Part shown: one piece after another, positions 25,511 to 33,913 of the stretch
How positions within the stretch are numbered: the stretch's first letter is position 1
Layout: every line of letters starts with the position of its first letter
Assembly: GCA_910585285.1 (NCBI GenBank)
Contig: CAJUDL010000014.1
Location: forward strand, 11,938 to 75,937
DNA: 64,000 nt
Source of the DNA: an uncultured Muribaculaceae bacterium
GTDB taxonomy: Bacteria > Bacteroidota > Bacteroidia > Bacteroidales > Muribaculaceae
Direction of reading: 5' to 3'
Translations under genes and position numbers: made by a program
Notes under the pieces: generated by a model
What the model was told of the DNA's origin: nothing
Seen by the model: the letters and a program-made list of their open reading frames with translations, nothing else
Databases searched by the model: none

Positions 25511-26833
25511 TTAGGCCTCCAGAATTACGTTGACAAATTCATCTATTTCCTCACGGGTGCGGTTTTCAGTCACTGCGAATTCAACCATTCCGTTTCCAAG
25601 ATCAAGCGGACCCATGAAACCTTTCTCAAGAAGACGGGCATTCATGGCTTTGACATCAAGATCAGTCTTAAGGGTAAACTCTTTAAGGAATGGCTTATCG
25701 AATGCCGGAACAAATTTCCCGCTTCCCACAAGCTTGCCGTAGAGATAATGGGCACCGTCGGCAGAGAGTTTATTTACTTCTACCAGACCCTTTTCACCCA
25801 TAAGAGAAAGATATATGGTGGCATAAAGAGCCATAAGACTCTGATTGGAACAAATATTGCTGGTTGCTTTCTCCCGACGTATGTGCTGTTCGCGTGCCTG
25901 AAGCGTAAGAACATAGCAACGTTTTCCCGATGCATCCTTTGTGGCTCCCACCACGCGTCCGGGCATCTTGCGAAGCATATGGCTCTTGCAGGAGATGAAA
26001 CCAAGATACGGACCGCCAAACTGCATCGGCATTCCAAGAGTCTGACCATCGCCACATGCAACATCCGCACCCCATTCAGCCGGCGATTTGAGCACAGCCA
26101 ATGTAGAAGGATCGGCATATATTGCCATCATGGCTTTCACTTCGTGGATGGCATCCGCAAAACCGGAGAAGTCCTCTACAATGCCATAGCGGTTAGGACA
26201 TGGCAGCAAAACACCAGCCACATCACCTGCACGCAACTCCATCTCCATTTTCTCGAAATCAGTCACACCATCTTTCTCCGGAATCATTGTCAAGTCTACG
26301 CCATGGAATTTTGCATAAGTCCTGACAACTTCAAGCACGTTTTCCGGAAGTGTGGCTGAAAGAAGCACACGGTTCTTCTTGCGCACTGATGCAACCATCA
26401 TAAACATCACCTCAGCGGCAGATGTAGCACCGTCATACATCGATGCGTTGGTGGATTCCATTCCGGTGAGTTCGCTGATCATGCTCTGATATTCGAATAT
26501 ATACTGAAGCGTGCCCTGCGAAATCTCAGGCTGATATGGAGTGTAGGCTGTGTAAAATTCGCTGCGAGAAAGAAGATGAGAGATTACGGAAGGAGAATAA
26601 TGGTCATAGACACCTCCACCCGCGAATACCTTGAGCTGACGGTTCTTCGCACCTAATTCACGGAAATGGCGACGAAGCTCCGTTTCTGACATTGCCGACG
26701 GAATAGCGTAATCCTCCTTGAAGATCACTTCAGCGGGAACATCGTTATAGAGGTCATCCACGCTCTGCACGCCTATACGGTCGAGCATTGCGCGGATGTC
26801 TTCCTCGGTATGAGGGATGAATCTGTTACTCAT
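25511..26833 (-). CDS. gcvPA: Glycine dehydrogenase (decarboxylating) subunit 1, P protein
   Basis: The partner of GcvPB. The 440 residues open with FIPHTEEDIRAML and contain GGGVYDHYSPSVI, PYQPEISQGTLQ and the ESTNASMYDGA and SNICSNQSLMALYA segments diagnostic of the family. I start at the ATG at 26833, which overlaps the gcvH end by 8 nt; an upstream in-frame start would add 14 residues of unrelated sequence. Confidence 0.96.
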   Translation of the reverse strand: MSNRFIPHTEEDIRAMLDRIGVQSVDDLYNDVPAEVIFKEDYAIPSAMSETELRRHFRELGAKNRQLKVFAGGGVYDHYSPSVISHLLSRSEFYTAYTPYQPEISQGTLQYIFEYQSMISELTGMESTNASMYDGATSAAEVMFMMVASVRKKNRVLLSATLPENVLEVVRTYAKFHGVDLTMIPEKDGVTDFEKMEMELRAGDVAGVLLPCPNRYGIVEDFSGFADAIHEVKAMMAIYADPSTLAVLKSPAEWGADVACGDGQTLGMPMQFGGPYLGFISCKSHMLRKMPGRVVGATKDASGKRCYVLTLQAREQHIRREKATSNICSNQSLMALYATIYLSLMGEKGLVEVNKLSADGAHYLYGKLVGSGKFVPAFDKPFLKEFTLKTDLDVKAMNARLLEKGFMGPLDLGNGMVEFAVTENRTREEIDEFVNVILEA

Positions 26834-27209
26834 TTTCGCAAAGTTTTTCGTAAGCGGCAGCATCAAGAAGCGCATCCACCTCTGAAGGATCAGACATCTT
26901 CACCTTGATGATCCAGTTTTCATATGCATCGGCATTGACAGCTTCCGGAGCATCTTCGAGCTCTTCATTGATCTCCACGACCTCGCCTGATACCGGAGAA
27001 ATGAGATCACTGGCAGCCTTCACTGACTCCACAGCACCGAAATCCTCTCCTGCTGTCACCTCATCACCAACTTCGGGCATATCAACATATACGATATTGC
27101 CAAGCGCATGCTGCGCGTAGTCGCTGATACCGATTACGGCGATGTCGCCTTCAACTTTTACCCACTCGTGTGATTCTGCGTAACGCAGACCTTCAATAAC
27201 TTTACTCAT
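26826..27209 (-). CDS. gcvH: Glycine cleavage system H protein
   Basis: The mobile lipoyl carrier of the glycine cleavage complex. The 127 residues fit the family. The lipoylation site is the Lys in GAVESVKAASDLISP (about residue 64), and SHEWVKVEGD lies near the start. It lies 6 nt after gcvT and overlaps gcvPA. The lipoate-attachment enzymes are not in the window. Confidence 0.97.
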   Translation of the reverse strand: MSKVIEGLRYAESHEWVKVEGDIAVIGISDYAQHALGNIVYVDMPEVGDEVTAGEDFGAVESVKAASDLISPVSGEVVEINEELEDAPEAVNADAYENWIIKVKMSDPSEVDALLDAAAYEKLCENE

Positions 27210-27215
27210 ATCTTT

Positions 27216-28310
27216 TTATTTTTTATAATTTTTATCGTAAAAACGTTTCTTCACCACCTTAGCCGGGAAGGTCTTCTTGCGGATACGCACCTCAACTTCC
27301 GTTCCCAACTTGTCGTAGGGTTTATTGATCATAGCCATTGCCACGCTCTTGCCGGTGGAAATCGAGCGATATCCGGTTGTGACCTCACCTACCTGCTCTC
27401 CATTCACCTCTACAGGATAACCATGGCGTGGGATTGCATTTCCTTCAAGTTCAAGACCGACAATGCGACGCTTAACGCCATCCGCCTTCTGAGCAGCAAG
27501 AGCTTCCTTGCCGATAAATTCAGGTTTGTCAAGTTTAACAAACATGCTCAGACTTGCCTCAATCGGTGTGATGTCAGCACTCAATTCGTCGCCATAAAGA
27601 GGAAGACCGACTTCGAAACGGAGTGTATCGCGGCAACCGAGACCGCAAGGTTGCACGCCACCGTCCATCAGTTTGTCCCAGACCTTGCGGGTGAAATCAT
27701 GACTTCCGTAAACTTCGAAACCATCCTCACCGGTGTAACCCGTGCGGCTAACTATCACTTCCTCCCCGTCAAGATTAAATGTCTTGAAATTATAGAAAGG
27801 AATATCTTTGACCTTGATTCCAAGAATATTTTCCATGGCGGCTTCCGCCTCGGGACCCTGCACAGCAACTTCTCCGTAATAAGGACTCTGATCTTCAATC
27901 TTCACATCGAAACCCTCTGCATTCTGACGAATCCACGCCACATCCTTGTCAATATTGGAAGCATTGATAACAAGAAAATATTCTTGATCGTTAACTTTAT
28001 ATACGAGAAGGTCATCCACCGTGCCGCCATTCTCATAGCACATCATGCCATAAAAAATCTGACCGTCGGGAGCTCCCGTAACGTCATTGACGAAAATATG
28101 ACTCACGAATCTGTAGGCATCTGGACCACTTACGCGAACTTCTCCCATGTGGCTTACGTCAAACACACCTACATGCTGACGAACAGCGTTGTGCTCTTCC
28201 GTGATACCGGCATACTGTATAGGCATGTCGAATCCGGCGAAAGGCGACATTAATGCCCCTAAGGCAACATGACGGTCGTGCAGACACGTCTTTTGGCATT
28301 CTTGTTCCAT
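27216..28310 (-). CDS. gcvT: Aminomethyltransferase (glycine cleavage T protein)
   Basis: Transfers the methylene group from aminomethyl-lipoyl GcvH to tetrahydrofolate, releasing ammonia. The 364 residues carry MSPFAGFDMPIQY near the start, the folate-site DVSHMGEVRVSG, RTGYTGEDGFEVY and GLGCRDTLRFE segments. I use the ATG at 28310; the in-frame ATG at 28406 would add 32 residues of basic, non-conserved sequence and overlap the promoter. First gene of the gcvT-H-PA-PB-lpdA operon. Confidence 0.95.
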   Translation of the reverse strand: MEQECQKTCLHDRHVALGALMSPFAGFDMPIQYAGITEEHNAVRQHVGVFDVSHMGEVRVSGPDAYRFVSHIFVNDVTGAPDGQIFYGMMCYENGGTVDDLLVYKVNDQEYFLVINASNIDKDVAWIRQNAEGFDVKIEDQSPYYGEVAVQGPEAEAAMENILGIKVKDIPFYNFKTFNLDGEEVIVSRTGYTGEDGFEVYGSHDFTRKVWDKLMDGGVQPCGLGCRDTLRFEVGLPLYGDELSADITPIEASLSMFVKLDKPEFIGKEALAAQKADGVKRRIVGLELEGNAIPRHGYPVEVNGEQVGEVTTGYRSISTGKSVAMAMINKPYDKLGTEVEVRIRKKTFPAKVVKKRFYDKNYKK

Positions 28311-28403
28311 GAATATATTAGGTTTAAGATGAATACATTTTTGAATCTTGACCCTGCATTTTTTCTTTGTTAAGAAAAAATTAAGTTTCGACAAGTTCAT
28401 CTG

Positions 28404-28435
28404 CAAATTTACTATTTGTTAAATATTCCTCCAAA
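28404..28435 (-). promoter_or_regulatory. Promoter of the glycine cleavage operon
   Basis: On the minus strand TTTG (28432-28435), 20 nt, TAAATTTG (28404-28411), a near-ideal Bacteroidetes primary promoter. It implies a leader of about 90 nt before the ATG at 28310. That leader lacks the paired-aptamer pattern of a glycine riboswitch. Confidence 0.65.
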
Positions 28436-28443
28436 TTTTTTGT

Positions 28444-28451
28444 TAACTTTG
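28444..28451 (+). promoter_or_regulatory. Candidate -7 element of the porin gene
   Basis: TAACTTTG fits TAnnTTTG and lies 42 nt before the porin start codon, back to back with the gcv promoter. The nearest upstream TTTG is 25 nt away, longer than usual. Confidence 0.4.
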
Positions 28452-28493
28452 TGATGAATTAAAAAGCTGTTTAAAAATATATTTTCTGTTAGC

Positions 28494-29666
28494 ATGAAAA
28501 TTAGACACACATTAACATTCACATTATTTATCACACTCTTCTCTTCACTGTTTTCTGCGTCTGCACAAAATAAGATTAACGTTACACCTATCGGACGTGT
28601 GCACGTTGATGGGGCATTGTATTTTCCATCAAAAGACGGCTTCAGCAACGGCGCTTCTCTCCCTGAAATCCGAGCCGGTGTGAGAGCAGTATATGACAAA
28701 TGGATGGCGCGCGTGGAAATCGGATATTCCTATGGCAAGATCGGAATGAAGGATGTATACATTCAGAGGAATCTTGGAGAAAAAGATTTCCTGCGTCTCG
28801 GATATTTTATTCCGCAGTTCGGTATACGTGGCGGTGGTTCCGCATCCTATAAGCCCGGCATGATATCTCAGGTGTCAGAAACATTTTTCCGCACAACCAG
28901 CCGTAAAATAGGAATCGGATACACACGATATAATCCATCGTATTTTCTCAGCGCCACAGCGTTTGTGGGCGGCAGATCCTTGACACTAAGTTCCACGGAG
29001 CAAGGCAAAGTCAGTGCAGGTGGTGCAGTGCGCGGCGTATGGCATCCAATAGCAAAGCCCGGGGCAATAGTGCATATAGGTGGATCAGTTTCTTACGAAA
29101 CCGCCTCACATACCCGGCTGATCAATGACATGGGGGATGAGGAAGCATCTGAAGGTTTCCGAACATTTTCTGCATCGTTCCCGACAACAGTCAGCAAAGT
29201 CCCGATGCTGGAAGCGGAAGTCACAAACGCAGTGGGAGATTGGAAACTTTCACCTGAAATCACACTTGCAAAAGATCGTTTTGCCCTTGAATCGCAGTTT
29301 TATTATATGAAAGTACCCAGACATAACGGAATACCCTCATATCATGCTGTCGGAACCTACGGAATGGTGCGCTGCCTACTTTTGGGCGACAAACAATATC
29401 GCTATTCAGAAGCAGAGGGAGCTCTGGCTCTCCCCTCTCCCAAGTCGCTTGAACTTGTTGCCGGTTATGATTATACAAATGCCGATACAAACGCCGCCGG
29501 CATCGATGGTGGGATTTCCAGCGACTGGAATGTAACCTTGAACTATTATATAAATAAATATATGATAGCTCGTCTGCGTTATTCATACACCGACGTGCGC
29601 AATTCATCTGCATGCGAACCTCGTGGTGTCAACATAATCCAGGCTCGCCTCCAGTTTGTCTTCTAA
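28494..29666 (+). CDS. OprP-type (phosphate-selective porin O/P family) outer-membrane protein
   Basis: A 390-residue exported protein with a signal peptide ending in SASAQ (about residues 1-25). The remainder reads as alternating amphipathic beta strands and ends in LQFVF, the C-terminal aromatic signature of outer-membrane barrels. The pattern GRVHVDGALYF...LRLGYFIPQFG is that of the phosphate-selective porin O and P family. In Bacteroidetes these proteins are not necessarily phosphate-specific. It is divergent from the gcv operon. Confidence 0.75.
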   Translation: MKIRHTLTFTLFITLFSSLFSASAQNKINVTPIGRVHVDGALYFPSKDGFSNGASLPEIRAGVRAVYDKWMARVEIGYSYGKIGMKDVYIQRNLGEKDFLRLGYFIPQFGIRGGGSASYKPGMISQVSETFFRTTSRKIGIGYTRYNPSYFLSATAFVGGRSLTLSSTEQGKVSAGGAVRGVWHPIAKPGAIVHIGGSVSYETASHTRLINDMGDEEASEGFRTFSASFPTTVSKVPMLEAEVTNAVGDWKLSPEITLAKDRFALESQFYYMKVPRHNGIPSYHAVGTYGMVRCLLLGDKQYRYSEAEGALALPSPKSLELVAGYDYTNADTNAAGIDGGISSDWNVTLNYYINKYMIARLRYSYTDVRNSSACEPRGVNIIQARLQFVF

Positions 29667-29698
29667 ATTATTAATTATTAACCATTAATTATTAACCA
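29665..29698. repeat. Short-period repeat (attattaa type)
   Basis: Spacer of tandem-like attattaacc / attaattatt units just before the SpoU methyltransferase start. Confidence 0.5.
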
Positions 29699-29701
29699 CC
29701 C

Positions 29702-30520
29702 TTGCTTTTCCCCGTTTCCGATATATCCGCGCCTGAGCTGAGAGTTTTTGCATCCCTCACCGAAGCTCAACTTCGGAATGACCTTCATCCCGAAGCAGGC
29801 ATGTTTATTGCCGAGAGTCCGAAGGTGATAAGGGTTGCTCTCGGTGCTGGGCATCAACCTCTTTCTTTATTGTGCGAAAAGAAACATATTGAAGGAGATG
29901 CTGCCGACATAATAGCCGGTTATCCAGACATGCCGGTATATACAGGAGAACGGGAGACATTGGCAAAACTCACAGGTTACACCCTAACGCGAGGCGTGTT
30001 ATGCGCGTTTCGACGCCCGGAGCCGAGAAATTTAGAAGAGATATGCAGCAGTGCCCGACGTGTCGTCATTCTACAAAGTGTGTGCGACACCACAAATATC
30101 GGAGCAATCTTCCGTTCGGCTGCGGCATTGGGAATCGATGCCGTGATCCTTTCAGATGATTGTTGCGATCCACTTAATCGACGCGCTATCCGCGTATCGA
30201 TGGGAGCGGTCTTTCTTGTGCCGTGGACAACCTCTACAAATCCCACAGCCAGATTGAAAGAATTAGGATTCAAGACTGTGGCGATGGCATTGCGAAACAA
30301 TTCAATTGATCTCGACTCGCCTATACTCAAATCAGAGCCACACCTTGCCATCGTCATGGGCACAGAGGGAGAAGGATTGTCTACTTCAATAATCGATACT
30401 GCAGATTATGTTGTAAAAATACCGATGGCAAATGGAGTCGACTCCTTAAATGTGGCAGCAGCTTCGGCTGTTGCATTCTGGGAACTCCGGAAAATTAATG
30501 AAATCCTGCATAGCATATAA
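29702..30520 (+). CDS. TrmH/SpoU-family RNA 2'-O-ribose methyltransferase
   Basis: A SPOUT-fold methyltransferase using S-adenosylmethionine to methylate rRNA or tRNA ribose. Of 272 residues, the last 150 carry the three SpoU motifs: NIGAIFRSAAALG (about 140-152), VMGTEGEGL (about 219-227) and IPMANGVDSLNVAAASAV (about 240-257). The N-terminal third is the substrate-binding region. The start I give is TTG at 29702, because no ATG in frame precedes conserved sequence; it is uncertain. The last 71 nt overlap the frame of the next gene, but not its likely start. Confidence 0.87.
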   Translation: MLFPVSDISAPELRVFASLTEAQLRNDLHPEAGMFIAESPKVIRVALGAGHQPLSLLCEKKHIEGDAADIIAGYPDMPVYTGERETLAKLTGYTLTRGVLCAFRRPEPRNLEEICSSARRVVILQSVCDTTNIGAIFRSAAALGIDAVILSDDCCDPLNRRAIRVSMGAVFLVPWTTSTNPTARLKELGFKTVAMALRNNSIDLDSPILKSEPHLAIVMGTEGEGLSTSIIDTADYVVKIPMANGVDSLNVAAASAVAFWELRKINEILHSI

Positions 30521-30530
30521 AAATGTAAAA

Positions 30531-31772
30531 ATGAATTATCCTTTATATCTCGCCAAACGATTGTCACTCTCCTCCGACAGCAGACACAGCTCCCCCGCTA
30601 TCAAAGTAGCCGTCACAGCAGTGGCTTTGTCGGTAGCCATTATGCTTGCTGCAATTGCTATTGTGCTCGGTTTCAAACGCGAGATCCGCGATAAAGTGAT
30701 AGGATTCAACTCACATATCACCCTGTATGCCATCCCTGCCGGATCGGAAGACACCAACCTGATCACGCTCACTCCAACCCTGAAAACAATACTCGACTCG
30801 CAGGATTACATCACCGATTATTCTCTTGAAGCTTCGATCCCTGCAATACTCAAGACTCCGGATAATTTCAAGGGAGTATATCTCAAAAGCATGCGTGGCG
30901 AATCTTTGAAAAAATTCCTTGCCTCAAATATAGAGGAAGGAAAACTTCCAGATTATTCAAAGAAAGGGTCGGAAATGAAAATTGTCATCTCCCGCAAAGC
31001 AGCAGATCAGCTCAATCTCAAGGCAGGTGATAAAATAGATACATATTTTATGTCGGGCTCCATTCGCGTTCGCCGTCTTGAGATTGCCGCCATATTCAAT
31101 TCTCATTTCGACACTTACGATAATGTATTCATTTATGGTGACCTTCCTCTAATCCAAAATCTCGGAGAGGTATCCCCGACACAAGGGACATCTCTTACAA
31201 TAGCCACCGACAATTTCAATAATCTTGAAGAAAACGCGAATCATCTGACAGCCACCCTAAATGAAGCTCTTGCCTCAGGACTTTTATATAAATATTATCG
31301 CGTAGACAATGCCCTCAATCAGGGAGCCGGATATTTCAGATGGCTGTCATTACTCGATACCAATGTAATTGTGGTATTGGTGCTTATGACAATAGTGGCA
31401 TGCGCCACGCTGATTTCGGGAATGCTTATTATAATACTCGATAAAAAGAGTTTCATCGGTCTCATCCGTTCGATGGGAGCCACGATAAAAAACGTACGCC
31501 GAGTGTTCATCTACATGGCTGTTCGTGTGGCATTGACCGGCTTGCTCATAGGAAATATCCTTATGTTAACCATTCTTTGGGCGCAAGACAAATGGCATTT
31601 CCTCCCTCTTGATGCCGATTCTTATTACATTGATTTCGTCCCAGTTGAAATCAACTGGCAATCAATCCTCATACTTAATACAGCAACAGTTGTAGTCATA
31701 TATTTCTGTCTTATTCTTCCATCATGGTTTGTTGCAAAAATATCTCCAGCAGAGACAATGCGCTATGAATAA
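30531..31772 (+). CDS. LolC/LolE-like ABC transporter permease (FtsX family)
   Basis: A 413-residue inner-membrane protein with one N-terminal membrane helix, a large MacB-like periplasmic domain (about 50-260) and three helices near the C-terminus. It has the FtsX-family ending IPAETMRYE-like (SPAETMRYE). This layout is that of LolC/E, which extract lipoproteins for transport to the outer membrane. The ATPase (LolD) is not adjacent. I use the ATG at 30531, 10 nt after the methyltransferase stop; the frame is open upstream, but that sequence is not conserved-looking. Confidence 0.82.
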   Translation: MNYPLYLAKRLSLSSDSRHSSPAIKVAVTAVALSVAIMLAAIAIVLGFKREIRDKVIGFNSHITLYAIPAGSEDTNLITLTPTLKTILDSQDYITDYSLEASIPAILKTPDNFKGVYLKSMRGESLKKFLASNIEEGKLPDYSKKGSEMKIVISRKAADQLNLKAGDKIDTYFMSGSIRVRRLEIAAIFNSHFDTYDNVFIYGDLPLIQNLGEVSPTQGTSLTIATDNFNNLEENANHLTATLNEALASGLLYKYYRVDNALNQGAGYFRWLSLLDTNVIVVLVLMTIVACATLISGMLIIILDKKSFIGLIRSMGATIKNVRRVFIYMAVRVALTGLLIGNILMLTILWAQDKWHFLPLDADSYYIDFVPVEINWQSILILNTATVVVIYFCLILPSWFVAKISPAETMRYE

Positions 31773-31853
31773 CTGAAAAAAATGGGATTTTAAGTGTGAC
31801 AATTTTGACGTAACTTCATATATAATATAGATTGTCCACTAAAAAGCTATCTG

Positions 31854-32342
31854 ATGACAGAAGAGGAATTCAAGACAAAGGTCATGCCATGCAGGCAACT
31901 GATGCTCGAAAGCGCATCGCGTCTGCTGCGCGACCGCGACGACATCCTTGACTGTCTGCAAGAAGCCCTTACATCTCTTTGGAAAAACCGTAGCTCATTA
32001 AGCGACGAATATAATATTCCGGCATATTGCATCACGACGGTGAGACACGCCGCAATTTCAGTGATGCGCAGAAGAGCACGTTTTTCTGATGAAGATATCG
32101 GAAGTTTGAACCTTACGGAAGAATCGGATACGCTGGAAAATAAAGAAATGCTACGTATCGTTGCAGAAGGTTTAAATACACTTCCCGAAAAACAGAGAAA
32201 GGTAATCATGATGAATTCTCTCTCTGACATGACCGGCGAAGAGATAGCCAAAGCTACAGGAATGTCACAGACGAACATTCGCACCATTCTGTCGCGTGGA
32301 AGAAAAACCCTTAAAGAGTATTTAAAAAAGAATTATGAATAA
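31854..32342 (+). CDS. ECF-type RNA polymerase sigma factor
   Basis: A 162-residue sigma-70-family factor of the extracytoplasmic-function type. Region 2 covers about residues 15-75 (RDRDDILDCLQEALTSLWKN, with the AYCITTVRHAAISVMRRR segment for -10 contacts), and region 4 covers about 105-155 (LPEKQRKVIMMNSLSDMTGEEIAKATGMSQTNIRTILSRGRKTLKEYL). It overlaps the membrane protein gene that follows by 8 nt, the classic sigma/anti-sigma pairing. Its target promoters are not identifiable from one window. Confidence 0.92.
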   Translation: MTEEEFKTKVMPCRQLMLESASRLLRDRDDILDCLQEALTSLWKNRSSLSDEYNIPAYCITTVRHAAISVMRRRARFSDEDIGSLNLTEESDTLENKEMLRIVAEGLNTLPEKQRKVIMMNSLSDMTGEEIAKATGMSQTNIRTILSRGRKTLKEYLKKNYE

Positions 32343-32955
32343 ACAGGATAATGACAATAAAACCAAGCGGCACAACAGCCCACCGGAGCAGTTAATATCC
32401 GATGCCGAACTGGAAGAGTTTTTCTCCTCCACAATTCATAGGCTGGCAATAAAAACCCGATGGAGAAATATCCGTTTCACCGGTATATCTGTTGCGGCAG
32501 CTGTGCTCATTGTGTTTTTAGCATCTATTTATGTAGACCGAATCGATCATACAGGCAACACCCATTCAGTCGCGGAATTTACACTGACGATGCCCGACAC
32601 AATAGAGGAACAGTTACCGGTGGTTACCGACAAAACGATTGACCGCCCCAATATCTCTGAGCGAAATCTAATTGCCGAAAGCAGCCTACCGGCTCCCCCC
32701 CCTCTGCCGCGACATACCTCCAACAGCGAAGCCTATCATGAAGCATTGATAACAATGCAGAAAATCAAGAAAGAGATGAAAAATCTAAACCTTGGTAATT
32801 TCGACGACATGATGGACAACACTTCTCGGGATTATAAAGGAACGCTGCGAGATATTTCGCAGGGATACGACAATTCAATGCTTGAATTGAGACTTCTTCT
32901 TACAGACGCAATCAACCTTCAGGAAACAATATTAGACAACAAAAACAAGAAATAA
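32335..32955 (+). CDS. Putative anti-sigma factor, single-pass membrane protein
   Basis: A 206-residue protein with a cytoplasmic N-terminus of about 47 residues, one membrane helix (about 48-67) and a periplasmic part with a Pro-rich stretch (PAPPPLPR) and a helical tail. There is no recognisable zinc-binding anti-sigma motif (HxxxCxxC). The assignment as anti-sigma rests on the overlap with the ECF gene, the topology and Bacteroidales precedent. The exported protein that follows starts 3 nt later. Confidence 0.7.
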   Translation: MNKQDNDNKTKRHNSPPEQLISDAELEEFFSSTIHRLAIKTRWRNIRFTGISVAAAVLIVFLASIYVDRIDHTGNTHSVAEFTLTMPDTIEEQLPVVTDKTIDRPNISERNLIAESSLPAPPPLPRHTSNSEAYHEALITMQKIKKEMKNLNLGNFDDMMDNTSRDYKGTLRDISQGYDNSMLELRLLLTDAINLQETILDNKNKK

Positions 32956-32957
32956 TT

Positions 32958-33551
32958 ATGAAAACTTTAAAATCCATATTCCTCACCCTCCTCCTCGCTT
33001 TCGCCATTCCTGCATTTGCGAAAACCGATACAAAAACAGATAACACAGCAAATGTAAATAACATTACTAAACCGATGTTTGCAAAAACCCAAGAGTGGGA
33101 AGGGTTTGATTATACCTATATGTCACCCTATATGTTGAATATGCTTAATAGCTCCGAAAACAAAGATACATTTCAAGGTTTCCCCATCTCCAAATTGAAA
33201 ATGGTTGAAATGGTTAAAACCCAATTTAAAGGAAAGAAAGAAGGAATAAACAACCTAATTGACCGCCTGAAAAAAAGACAAATCGTGGATATTATTCCAC
33301 TTGCTGGGAATGAAGAAATAGAAATATCAAAAGCAATTGATACATCCAAACCGAACAAAACAATGGTTCCATTGTCAATAAAGCAAGGCGATAATAAAAG
33401 CATTGAACTATACATCGATCCCGTGGATAATTCAGACGACAAGATTCAAAGGCTATTGATAATCAAACGGGAAAACTATAATAACGCCTTAACCGTCATC
33501 TATCTCGTTTGCGACCTGTCGCTCAACGAAATTCAAAACCTTGTCAAATAA
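32958..33551 (+). CDS. Exported protein of an ECF sigma operon, function unknown
   Basis: A 197-residue protein with a clear signal peptide (MKTLKSIFLTLLLAFAIPAFA) and a mature, Lys-rich domain. There is no lipobox. The middle repeats the pattern found in small Bacteroidales periplasmic proteins of DUF4252/DUF6108 type, though I cannot assign a family with confidence. It follows the anti-sigma gene by 3 nt, so it is probably both a product and a sensor-side component of the same regulatory unit. Confidence 0.72.
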   Translation: MKTLKSIFLTLLLAFAIPAFAKTDTKTDNTANVNNITKPMFAKTQEWEGFDYTYMSPYMLNMLNSSENKDTFQGFPISKLKMVEMVKTQFKGKKEGINNLIDRLKKRQIVDIIPLAGNEEIEISKAIDTSKPNKTMVPLSIKQGDNKSIELYIDPVDNSDDKIQRLLIIKRENYNNALTVIYLVCDLSLNEIQNLVK

Positions 33552-33648
33552 CTCATTCCCCATCTCTCCTCTCGTCTCTCCTTATCAATCCGGCTTCAAC
33601 TTTCCCCAATTTCCAAGAAAGGAAACTTCAGGATTGCTTGCGGTAGGA

Positions 33649-33683
33649 TTTTACTTTATCGGACTGCGCCCGATAAAGTAAAA
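33649..33683. terminator. Bidirectional terminator after the ECF operon
   Basis: A perfect 14-bp stem (ttttactttatcgg, 33649-33662, with 33670-33683) and a 7-nt loop, with T-runs on both strands. It lies between the convergent exported-protein gene and the outer-membrane protein gene at 33914. Confidence 0.78.
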
Positions 33684-33734
33684 AAGGTAAAATTGACACG
33701 TCTGAAAAAATTTGTATCAAACGATGCCTCAGAT

Positions 33735-33827
33735 CGTAGCTGCTGTTGCTCGCAACTGCCGCCTCGCGGCAGAGAAGAGGAATTTTATCCCTTGTTTGTG
33801 CTGCAGTTGCGAGCAACCGCAGCTACG
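33735..33827. repeat. Large inverted-repeat element (25-bp arms)
   Basis: Arms 33735-33759 and 33803-33827 match in 24 of 25 positions (cgtagctgctgttgctc... against its reverse complement), with a 43-nt interior containing a small gcctcgcggcag hairpin. The GC content is well above its surroundings. Together with the terminator at 33649-33683, it fills most of the 362-nt gap at 33552-33913; the rest shows nothing I can identify. Confidence 0.65.
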
Positions 33828-33913
33828 TCTTGATACGCACCTTAGAGGCGCATCAATTATCATTTAACATTTCCAAACTCCGTTCGGCAAATTAAAATTT
33901 ACCTTTAGGCGAG

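Noticed and set aside
25040..26359. 439-codon plus-strand frame opposite gcvPA and gcvPB
   Set aside because: The minus-strand frame encodes unmistakable P-protein motifs. The antisense frame is only an effect of its codon use.
27423..28253. 276-codon plus-strand frame opposite gcvT
   Set aside because: Antisense to a gene with strong T-protein motifs; no independent evidence.
28310..28493. Glycine riboswitch before gcvT
   Set aside because: The leader is about 90 nt, A/T-rich, and has none of the paired GGAGAG-type aptamer elements.
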